Source of the DNA: Oxalobacteraceae bacterium OTU3CAMAD1
GTDB taxonomy: Bacteria; Pseudomonadota; Gammaproteobacteria; Burkholderiales; Burkholderiaceae_D
DNA: 64,000 bases
Direction: 5' to 3'
Assembly (NCBI GenBank): GCA_024123915.1
Contig: CP099650.1
Coordinates: 4,588,001 to 4,652,000, forward strand
Under the pieces are notes generated by a model that searched no databases, was not told the DNA's origin, and worked only from the letters and a program-made list of their open reading frames with translations. The stretch's first letter is position 1; each line of letters begins with the position of its first letter. This document shows, piece after piece, positions 43,483-53,300 of this stretch. The position numbers and the translations under genes were made by a program.

Positions 43483-43502
43483 GGCCGGCTATGGCGCCGG
43501 CC
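43483..43502. terminator. Weak hairpin between convergent HDOD and aroC genes
   Basis: GGCCGGC (43483-43489) pairs with GCCGGCC (43496-43502) in the 30-base gap between two convergent stops. There is no T-run, so termination would be weak or Rho-dependent. Confidence 0.35.
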
Positions 43503-43509
43503 GCTTCGC

Positions 43510-44607
43510 TTACAGCGTGATATCCGGAGTGGATACCTTGACGTCGCCGCATTGGGCGCGGTGCATTAGCGCGTGGTCGATCAGCACCAGGGCCAGCATG
43601 GCCTCGGCGATCGGCGTGGCGCGGATGCCGACGCATGGGTCGTGGCGCCCGAACGTCTCGACCACGACCGGGTTGCCGTCTTTGTCGATGGAGTCGCGCG
43701 GCGAACGAATGGACGAGGTCGGTTTGATCGCGATCGACACCGTGATGTCCTGGCCGGTCGAAATGCCGCCCAGCACGCCGCCGGCGTTGTTGCCGATGAA
43801 GCCTTGCGGCGTCAGCGAATCGCCGTGCTCGGTGCCCTTTTGCGCCACCGACTTGAAGCCGGCGCCGATTTCCACACCCTTGACGGCGTTGATGCCCATC
43901 ATCGCGTAGGCGATGTCGGCGTCGAGCTTGTCGTAGATCGGCTGGCCCAGGCCCACCGGCACGTTGCGCGCGATGACGTCGATGCGCGCGCCGATCGAGT
44001 CGCCGGCCTTGCGCAGCTCGTCCATCGCCGCCTCCATGCGGGCGATCAGGTCGGCGTCGCCGCTGGCGGCGAAGAACGGGTTGTCGTGCACGTGCGACCA
44101 GTCCTGGAACGGCACCGGGATATCGCCCAACTGGCTCATGCAGCCGAGGAATTCGGTGCCGTATTGCTGCTTCAGCCATTTCTTGGCCACGGCCGCCGCA
44201 CCCACCACCGGCGCCGTCAGGCGCGCCGACGAACGGCCGCCGCCACGCGGATCGCGCACGCCGTACTTATGCCAATAGGTGTAGTCCGCGTGGCCGGGAC
44301 GGAAACTGTCGACGATATTGCCGTAATCCTTGCTGCGCTGGTCCTCGTTGCGGATCAGCAGCGCGATCGGCGTGCCGGTCGTCACGCCCTGGTACACGCC
44401 GGACAGGATTTCCACCGTGTCGGGCTCCTTGCGCTGGGTGACGTGGCGCGACGTGCCCGGCTTGCGGCGGTCCAGTTCCGGCTGGATGTCCGCTTCCGAC
44501 AAAGGCAAACCCGGTGGGCATCCATCGATCACGCAGCCGATCGCCGGGCCGTGCGACTCACCAAAAGTAGTAACAGAAAACAATTTGCCAAATGTATTGC
44601 CGGACAT
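43510..44607 (-). CDS. aroC: Chorismate synthase
   Basis: A 365-residue chorismate synthase, the last step of the shikimate pathway (EPSP to chorismate, needing reduced FMN). Signatures are intact: [67 protein letters not shown] and [20 protein letters not shown] 44607 ([20 protein letters not shown]) matches the family start; the frame to 44646 is rejected. It lies alone between two c-di-GMP signalling units, in the opposite direction to both, so it is likely to have its own promoter. Confidence 0.96.
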   Translation of the reverse strand: MSGNTFGKLFSVTTFGESHGPAIGCVIDGCPPGLPLSEADIQPELDRRKPGTSRHVTQRKEPDTVEILSGVYQGVTTGTPIALLIRNEDQRSKDYGNIVDSFRPGHADYTYWHKYGVRDPRGGGRSSARLTAPVVGAAAVAKKWLKQQYGTEFLGCMSQLGDIPVPFQDWSHVHDNPFFAASGDADLIARMEAAMDELRKAGDSIGARIDVIARNVPVGLGQPIYDKLDADIAYAMMGINAVKGVEIGAGFKSVAQKGTEHGDSLTPQGFIGNNAGGVLGGISTGQDITVSIAIKPTSSIRSPRDSIDKDGNPVVVETFGRHDPCVGIRATPIAEAMLALVLIDHALMHRAQCGDVKVSTPDITL

Positions 44608-44907
44608 AGGAAGAGAATCTTCGGAAAAAGGTGGAAAGTTCCTCATTCTACCAGCCTGCCGCCGCTAGCGGCCGGCCATGACAATAATTTGCATATAAAC
44701 AAGTATTGCTTGATAATATGGCCGATGGAAACCTTGGCAAAATATTATCCAGTTGTGACAAGTAACAGACAACTATGCGACAACTGTGCGGCAAGTTGCA
44801 TACGGGTACGTAACCTTACGTCCAAAGGTCGGGAAATCCGCGTTCTTTTTGACATTCCGCTATATACTTGATTACAAGAACACCGAGAAATCCTGGAGAA
44901 GCTACAC
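44608..44907. promoter_or_regulatory. Promoter region of the REC-GGDEF-EAL gene
   Basis: A gene-free stretch of 300 bases. TTGCAT at 44689-44694 and GATAAT at 44712-44717 are spaced by 17 bases, a good sigma-70 match on the plus strand. This would give a leader of about 185 bases before the ATG at 44908. The left part near the aroC start should hold the aroC promoter, which I could not place. Confidence 0.5.
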
Positions 44908-47175
44908 ATGCCCCCACCGATCACGCCACTTGAGCCCTCAGCGGCCAAGGATGATCAAGACGATCTGGTATTCTTGGAAGAACATCCGGCGGCGCCCGAT
45001 GCCTCGGGCGCGCGCAACGTATGGCGCGTCATGATCATCGACGATGACGAGGACGTGCACTCGACCACCACCTTCGCGCTCGGCAACCTCGACATGCAGC
45101 ACCGGCCGCTCGAATTCGTGCACGCGTATTCGGCCAGCCAGGCGCGCGAAATGCTCGAATACGAACCGGAGATCGCCGTCATCCTGCTCGACGTGGTCAT
45201 GGAACAGGACGACGCCGGCCTGCACCTGGTGCGTTATATCCGCGAGACCCTCAAGCTGGCCGACGTGCGCATCATCCTGCGCACCGGACAGCCCGGCTAC
45301 GCGCCCGAGATCGACGCCATCCGCGATTTCGACATCAACGATTACAAGACCAAGTCCGAGCTCACCCGCATCAAGCTGTTCACGACAGTGACCTCGGCGA
45401 TCCGCTCGTACGAGCAGATCCGCAAGATCAGCGACAGCCGGCGCGGCCTGACCCAGATCGTCCAGGGCAGCACTGAACTGATGAGTCTGCACGGCGTGAA
45501 GAATTTCGCCGCCGGCGTGCTGGCGCAGATCGGCGCGCTGCTGTGCCAGGACAACAGCGGCGTTCTGTGCGTGAAGGAATGCCCGGACGAGAGCTGCCAC
45601 GAACTGGTGGTCATGGCCACGTCGGGCGCCTACGGCCACCTCGACAACACCATCCTGACGGCCGACAAGGACCCGCGCGCGTACGAGGCCATGGAACTGG
45701 CGCTGCTGGAGCGCCGCAACATCTACCGCCCCGATTCGGTCACGCTGTATTTCGCCGGCAAGGCCAGCCGCGATTTCGTCGCCCACATGGACGTCTGCCG
45801 CCAGCCCGGCGAGATCAACGAGCGGCTGCTGGACGTCTTCTGCAGCAACGTCGCCGTCGGCCTCGACAATGTCGAACTGGTCTCGCACCTGCACAACGCC
45901 GCCTTCTACGACCAGCTGTCCAAGCTGCCCAACCGCACCCGCCTGGTCGAGATCCTCGACGCCACCCTCGCCGGCCCGTCGCGCGAGGCGTCGACGCTGT
46001 CGCTGGTCGACCTCGACCACTTCGCCGAGACCAACGACGCGCTCGGCCACCAGTTCGGCGACCTGCTGCTGGTCGCCGTCGCCGGCCGCTTGCAGTTCGA
46101 GCTGGGCGGCCAGTTGACGGTGGCGCGCATCGGCGGCGACATCTTCTGCCTGGTGGGCGACTCGGCGCAAGTCAATCCGGGCAAGATCCTCGCGCTGTTC
46201 CAGCCCCCGTTCAGCATCGACGGCCAGGATGTGCAACTGTCGGCCACCCTGGGCCTGGTGCGGCTGTCGGAGCACGAAGGCAGCGGCGCCGACGCCCTGA
46301 AGGACGCCGACATCGCCCTCAAGCGCGCCAAATCGCAGCAGCGCGCCGGCCACTTCTACTTCTCGCGCAGCATGGGCGTCGAGATACGCGAACGGGTGCG
46401 CATGATGCACGCGCTGCGCACCGCGTTCGGCCAGAACCAGCTGTTCGTCGTCTACCAGCCGCAGATCGACCTCGCCACGCGCCGGCCGGTGGGCGCCGAG
46501 GCGCTGCTGCGCTGGCAAACGCCGGACGGCAAGTTCATCTCGCCGGACCGCTTCATCCCGATCGCCGAGTATTCCGGCCTGATCATCGACTTGGGCGAAT
46601 GGGTCATGCGCACCGCCTGCCGCGAGCTGGTCGACCTGCGCAAGGCCGGGCACCACGACTTCATGATGTCGATCAACGTCTCGCAGGTGCAGTTCCGCCA
46701 TCCGCACTTCCTGGAGATGCTGCGCAAGGCGCTGGAGGACACGCAGGCGCCGCCGCAATACATCGAGCTGGAGATCACCGAATCGATGGCCATGGAAGAG
46801 CCGGACATGCTGATCAAGATGCTGGGCCAGATCAAGCAAACGGGTGTCAGCATCGCCATCGACGACTTCGGCACCGGCTTCTCGTCGCTGTCGTATTTGC
46901 AGCGGCTGCAGATCGACCGCCTGAAGATCGACCGCGCCTTCGTCACCGAGATCACCGGTTCCGCGCGCGGCAGCAGCATCGCCGAGATGGTGATCCAGCT
47001 TGGCCGCAACCTCGGCCTGTCGGTGATCGCCGAAGGCGTCGAGGACGAGCGCCAGGCGCAGATCCTGCAGGCGCTGGGCTGCCCGCTGGCGCAAGGCTTC
47101 CTGTTCGCGCGCCCGATGACGGCCGCCGCGCTCGACGGCTGGCTCAGCAACGACGCCCTCGAAGGCGCCGCGTAA
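44908..47175 (+). CDS. REC-DUF3369-GGDEF(degenerate)-EAL response regulator
   Basis: A 755-residue protein with GGAGA upstream of the ATG. The receiver domain (about 38-165) has VMIIDDDEDVHS with its acidic pocket and the phosphorylatable Asp in VILLDVVMEQDD near 94. A DUF3369-type domain follows (about 185-330, ITQIVQGSTELMSLHGVKNF-like). The GGDEF domain is degenerate (IGGDIF near 410), so no cyclase activity is expected. The EAL domain is complete: GAEALLRW near 530, NVSQVQF, LEITESMAMEE, IDDFGTGFSSLSYL and VIAEGVEDERQ. It should be a phosphorylation-controlled c-di-GMP phosphodiesterase. Its kinase is not in the window. A terminator follows. Confidence 0.88.
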   Translation: MPPPITPLEPSAAKDDQDDLVFLEEHPAAPDASGARNVWRVMIIDDDEDVHSTTTFALGNLDMQHRPLEFVHAYSASQAREMLEYEPEIAVILLDVVMEQDDAGLHLVRYIRETLKLADVRIILRTGQPGYAPEIDAIRDFDINDYKTKSELTRIKLFTTVTSAIRSYEQIRKISDSRRGLTQIVQGSTELMSLHGVKNFAAGVLAQIGALLCQDNSGVLCVKECPDESCHELVVMATSGAYGHLDNTILTADKDPRAYEAMELALLERRNIYRPDSVTLYFAGKASRDFVAHMDVCRQPGEINERLLDVFCSNVAVGLDNVELVSHLHNAAFYDQLSKLPNRTRLVEILDATLAGPSREASTLSLVDLDHFAETNDALGHQFGDLLLVAVAGRLQFELGGQLTVARIGGDIFCLVGDSAQVNPGKILALFQPPFSIDGQDVQLSATLGLVRLSEHEGSGADALKDADIALKRAKSQQRAGHFYFSRSMGVEIRERVRMMHALRTAFGQNQLFVVYQPQIDLATRRPVGAEALLRWQTPDGKFISPDRFIPIAEYSGLIIDLGEWVMRTACRELVDLRKAGHHDFMMSINVSQVQFRHPHFLEMLRKALEDTQAPPQYIELEITESMAMEEPDMLIKMLGQIKQTGVSIAIDDFGTGFSSLSYLQRLQIDRLKIDRAFVTEITGSARGSSIAEMVIQLGRNLGLSVIAEGVEDERQAQILQALGCPLAQGFLFARPMTAAALDGWLSNDALEGAA

Positions 47176-47199
47176 GCGCCGCCGTCCCTTCCCCCTTTT

Positions 47200-47228
47200 A
47201 AGGCCGCGCTCGTCGCGGCCTTCTCTTT
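47200..47228 (+). terminator. Rho-independent terminator after the REC-GGDEF-EAL gene
   Basis: AAGGCCGCG (47200-47208) pairs with CGCGGCCTT (47214-47222) around CTCGT, followed by CTCTTTT. A clear intrinsic terminator 25 bases past the stop codon. Confidence 0.85.
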
Positions 47229-47312
47229 TCCAGAATAGTAAGAAATTGCTAGATTGATTACTTTAGTTGCATGTTACTATACGTTACATTTGTTAACTTA
47301 GGTAAAGCAACG

Positions 47313-50300
47313 ATGGCGATCTATCAAGGAACTGCTGGCAACGACAGCATCGTGGGCGGCGCGGATGACGACACCCTGAACGGCGGACGCGGCTACGACA
47401 CTTTGGTAGGCGGCGACGGCGACGACTACTTTGTCGTCAAACCCAACGAAGGCGTCGATACGCTGGTGGGCGGCGACGGCAACGACCGCTTTGACATCGC
47501 CATCGACCGTACCTATGGCGGCTTGCTCCTGGTCGATGCGGGCGCTGGCGACGACACCATCCATTTCTCCTTCACAGAAAGCGAAGCCCATAATAATCCG
47601 CTATTGACCGGCGGCACCGGCCGCGACACGTATCAGACCAGCGCGCAGCACAATGCGACGCTGACTATTGCCGATTTCACCGTCGGCGCCGGCGGGGACC
47701 TGCTGGATCTGGGCGACGTGCTGCGCGACCGCAAATTCGACATCGGTACCGTCACTGGTGGCAACCCCTTCGCCAACGGCGCACTCAAGCTGGTACAGGT
47801 GGGCGCGGATACCGAGGTACACGCACAACTCCTGCTCAGGTACGCTGACGTCCCCTCGCCCGTAGTGCTGTTCGTGCTGAAAAACATCCAGGCAAGCAGC
47901 TTGACCGCCGATAACTTCGTTAACGGCCTCAATCCCGATGGGTCTCCGACGCCGGGCACCATTGTCAACGCAGGCAACGTCACGAGTTCGACCATCGTCG
48001 GTGACCTCTTCAACGACACCATCAACGGCGGCGCCGGCGATAACACGCTGCTCGGCTCAGCCGGCGACGACCTCATCAATGGCGGCCACGGCAACGAAGA
48101 GCTACACGGCAACTCTGGCAACGACGTCTTGCATGGCGGCGCTGGCAACGATACGCTGTTCTGGGGCGACAGCAGCGCCAGCATCGACACGCTGCCGTGG
48201 GGTGAGCGGAACGACGGTGACGACACGCTGACCGGCGACGCCGGCGACGACGTGTTCGTTTTCGCCCCCTCACGCGACACCACCGGAACCGTCACCGCCA
48301 GCGGCGGCAGCGGCATCGATGTGTATCAGGTCAGCGATGTTAATACCTACCGGTTCGCCTACAACGCCAACGACAAGGCCCGTCTGGTGGTGACCGATTT
48401 CACCGTCGGCGCGGGCGGGGACAAGATCGATATCGAACCACTGCTGAATTACACCAGCTACTCGGGCGGCAATCCGTTCGACCCGGAACAGCCGACGCTG
48501 CGTTTGCTAAAGGATGGCGCCAACACCTTGGTCCAGCTTGCCATGGGCCAGACCGATCCCGTTTTCATGACCGTGATGACACTGCAAAATGTCGATGCCG
48601 GTACGCTAACCGCAGACAATTTCGTCAACGGTTACAAACCGGACGGTTCGGCAATTGCCGGCATCACGCTGCAAGTCGCGGACCGCAACCGAGAATTGAA
48701 CGGCACCGAATTCAACGACAATCTAAGCGCCTCCGACGGCTTTAACCGGCTGTACGGCAAAGGCGGCGACGACTTGCTGCGCGCGTTCGCAAGCGGCGAA
48801 GGCGACACGCTGAGCGGCGGTGCCGGAAACGACACGTTAATCGGCGGCGCCGGCAGGGACCGGCTCGAGGGAGGCCTGGGCAACGACCTGATGCGAGGCG
48901 GCGCAGGCGACGACATACTCATCGGCGACGCCGGGCGCGACACCATCGAAGGCGACGCCGGCAACGACGAGTTCTACCTCCAGACCGGCGGCGCGGCGCT
49001 GGCCGTGGCCGACGGCGGCTCCGGCGATGATATTTTTCACGTGCTCGACCAGACCGGGGTAGCGGGGCGATGGCGTCTCAGCGGTGGTACCGGCAGCGAC
49101 ATGTATTTGCTGGAGTCGGCGCTGTCACTGGTGGAAATCGATGACTTCAAGGTCGGCGCTGGCGGCGATGTGCTCAACGTCTCGCCGCTGTTGTACCTTA
49201 TCTGGGATTACGCCGGCGGCAATGCGATGGAGACCGGCATGATGCGCCTAGTGCAAGACGGCAGCGACTTGTTGCTGCAATGCGACCAAAATGGCGCGGG
49301 CGCATGGCCGGGCATGCGAACGGTAGCCATTCTGCGCGGCATCAACCTAGCCGACTTTACCGTGGAAAACATCAGGGGCGCGAACCCGTTCGGACATGAT
49401 GTCCCGGGTGTACACCTTATCGGCACGGACCGGGATGAGCGACTGGTCGGGGACCGCTTCAACGACACAATCGATGGCGGCAGCGGTGGCGCCGACTCCA
49501 TCCAGGGCTTAGGCGGAGACGACCTTTTGCTGGCCGCGCCCGCACAGGGCGAGAGCATGTCGTATCTGTGGGGCGGGGATGGCAACGACACGCTCGTAGG
49601 TAGCAGCGGCAGGGACGAGCTGTGGGGGCACGATGGGAACGACATCCTTCAGGGCGGCGATGGCGACGACAACCTGACCGACGGCGATGGCAGCGATCTG
49701 GCCGACGGTGGCACGGGTAACGACCGGCTCTACTGGCATGGCGGACCAGGCGAAGACACGCTGTTGGGCGGCGCGGGCGAGGACCAATTGACGATATCTG
49801 CCTACGCGTCCAGCGGGACGCTCCGGCTAGACGGCGGCCTCGGGAACGACGAGATCGTGCTTAACACATGGGACTGGGCAACGATGGCGGCCACGCTGGC
49901 CGGCGGCGCCGGAACAGACACCTATACGATCACCGCATCCGCGCCCTCCTCGCGCATCCATGTGACGGACTTCGCCACCGGCAAGGGCGGCGACGGGTTG
50001 GACCTGCGCGCTCTGACGGAGCGGCTCACTGACGCCCAGGCCAGGCTCGACCCGCTGACCTCCGGCCATCTGCGGCTGATCCAGCAAGGCAAGGACGTCC
50101 TGGTGCAATGGGACCTCGACGGCAACGGCACCATGTCGGCGCCGCAAACCTTGCTCACCCTTGACAACGTCAAAGTCACGGATATCGCCAGCGCCAATTT
50201 TTCCGGCATCACCGGCTCCTTCACGTACTCGGGTTGGTTGGGCGACGATTCCTTACAGGGATACTACGGTGGCGAACGACTCCAGGGCGGACGCGGCGAC

Positions 50301-53300
50301 GACACGCTAAACGGAGGTCAAGGCGGCGACACGATGATAGGTGGCACCGGCGACGACCTCTATCGTGTCGACGATGCCGGAGACGTGGTCACCGAATTGG
50401 CCGGCGGCGGCACCGACACCGTGATCGCCACCGTCGACGCCTACACGCTGGCGGCCAACGCGGAACACCTGCGCTACGAGGGCACGAACGCGTTCCAGGG
50501 CACGGGCAACACGTCCGGCAACACCCTGACCGGCGGCATCGGCGACGACACCCTCGACGGCGCCGGCGGCGGCGACGTCTTGACCGGCCTGGCCGGCAAC
50601 GACACCTACATCGTGCGCGCGGCCACCGACAAGGTGATCGAGGCCGCCGACCAGGGCTATGACACGGTGCGCGTGGCCTACACGGCGGCGGCCATTTACA
50701 CGCTGGGCGACAACATCGAAGCGGCCGTCGTCACGTCGGCCGCCGCCGTCGCCGCCGGTCTGACCGGCAACGCCCTGCACAACCGGCTGACCGGCAACGC
50801 CGCCGCCAACACGCTGGCCGGCGGCGCCGGCGACGACCTGCTGGACGGTGGCGCCGGCGCCGACAAGCTGAGCGGAGGCCAGGGCGACGATCTCATGCTG
50901 GTCGACAACGCCGGCGACATCGTCACCGAACTGGCCGGCGAAGGCGCCGACACGGTCGAGACCACGCTGGCCCGCTACACCCTGACAGCCAATGTCGAAG
51001 CGCTGCGCTACACCGGCAAGGCCGGCTTCACCGGCACCGGCAATGCATTGGCCAACGCGATCACCGGCGGCGCGGGCAACGACACGCTGGCCGGCGGCGC
51101 CGGCGACGACACCTTGTCCGGCATGGGCGGCGCCGATGCGATCGACGGTGGCGACGGCAGCGACAGCCTGCGACTGATGGGAAACAGCGACCACTTCAAG
51201 CTCGCGCGCGCCGCCGGCAAGGTGGTGCTCACCAACACCATCTCGGGCGAGACGGCCACCCTGACGAGCATTGAAACGGTGGCCTTCGCCGACGGCGTCA
51301 AGACCATGGCGGCGCTGCTCGACAACCAGGCCAGCGAGTTCGCCGACTTCCTCACCGGCACCGACGGCGACGACACGATCGATGGCCAAGGCGGCGTCGA
51401 CCTGATGGCCGGCGGCCTGGGCGACGATCGCTACGTACTCGACAGCGGCAAGGACGTCATCGACGAAAAAGACGGCGCAGGCATCGATACGGCCGCGCTG
51501 GCCTTCAAGGCCGCTGGCATCTACATGATGGACGCCAACGTCGACAACGCCATCGTCACGTCCGCCGCCTCGGTGGCCGTCAACGTCACCGGCAACGCGC
51601 TCGACAACGTCATCACCGGCAACGCCGCCGCCAACACGCTGGCCGGCCTGGCCGGCAACGACATGCTCGACGGCGGCGCCGGCGCCGACAAACTGGCCGG
51701 CGGCGCCGGCGACGACAGCTACCGCGTCGACAACGCCGGCGACGTCGTCACCGAGGCGGCGGCCGACGGCACCGACACGGTCGGTACCTCGCTGGCCAGC
51801 TACACCTTGAGCGCCAACGTGGAAAACCTGTCCGGTCCGGCCAGCGGCGCCTTCAACGGCACCGGCAACGTGCTCAACAATATCATCGACGGCGGCCTGG
51901 GCAACGACACCTTAGCTGGCCTGGGCGGCAATGATACGCTGCGCGGCGGGGTCGGCAACGACACCCTGCTCGGCGGCGATGGCGACGACCGCCTTGAGGG
52001 CGGCTTGGGCGTCAACCTTATCGACGGAGGGGCGGGCGCGGACACGGCCATCGCCCCGGCCGATTTCGGCGCCTACACGGTGACCCGCCCGAACGCCACC
52101 GACACCGTGCTGGTCAATAAGACAGGCGGCGACAGCATTACGCTGCGCAACATCGAGCGAGTGCTCTTCAATGGCGTGTCGATGACGATCGACGAAGTGC
52201 AACGGAATATCAAGAGCGTCGGCAACGACTTCCTGGCCGGCGGCGACGGCGCCGACACCATGGACGGCGGCGCCGGTGCAGACCGGCTTGCGGGCGGCCA
52301 GGGCGACGACACCTATATCGTCGACAACGCCGCCGACGTCATCGACGAAGCGGTCGGCGGCGGCACCGACCGTGCCCATGTCGCGTTCGCCGCAGCGGGC
52401 ACCTACGCGCTGGGCGCCAACGTGGAAAACGCCACCGTCACGGCGGCGTCGGTCGCCATCAACCTCACCGGCAACGAACTGAACAACATCCTGACCGGCA
52501 ACGCCGCTGCCAACACGCTGTCCGGCGGCCTCGGCAACGACGTGCTCGACGGCGGCGCCGGTGGCGACAAGCTCGCCGGTGGCGCCGGCGACGATGTCTA
52601 CAAGGTCGATGTGGCCGGCGACGTCGTCACCGAACTGGCCGGCGAAGGCACGGACACGGTCGAAACCACGCTGGCCCGCTATACCCTGACGGCCAATGTC
52701 GAGCACCTGCGCTACAGCGGCGCGGCGGCCTTCGCCGGCAGCGGCAACGCGCTGGCCAACGCGATCGCCGGCGGCGCGGGCAACGACACCCTGTCCGGCC
52801 TGGCCGGCAACGACAGCTTGACCGGCGGTGCCGGCAACGACAGCCTGCTCGGCGGCGATGGCGACGACGCGCTTGACGCAGGCGTCGGCGTCGACCTGGC
52901 CGACGGCGGCAACGGCAGCGACACCGTCGCCCTGCTGGGCAAGTTCGCCGACTACGCGCGCGAGCGCCCCAACGCGGCCGACACCGTGCTGGTCAACACC
53001 GCCACCGGCGAGCGCGTCACGCTGCGCAACATCGAAAAGGTCGCGTTCGCGGACGGCGAGAAAGCGCTCGCCGCCGTGCAGTTCAACGTCAAGAGCGTCG
53101 GCAACGACAATCTGGTCGGGACCGACGGCGCCGACAGCATCGACGGCGGCCTCGGCGTGGACACGATGACCGGCGGCCTGGGCAGCGACACCTACCTGGT
53201 CGACAACGCCGCCGACATCATCGTCGAAACGGCCGATGGCGGCACCGAGCAGGTCAACGTCGTCTTTACAGCTGCGGGCACCTATGCGCTGGCCGCCAAC

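Noticed and set aside
44849..44868. TTGACA with TATACT before the REC-GGDEF-EAL gene
   Set aside because: The elements are only 8 bases apart, too close for a sigma-70 promoter; the pair at 44689/44712 is better spaced.
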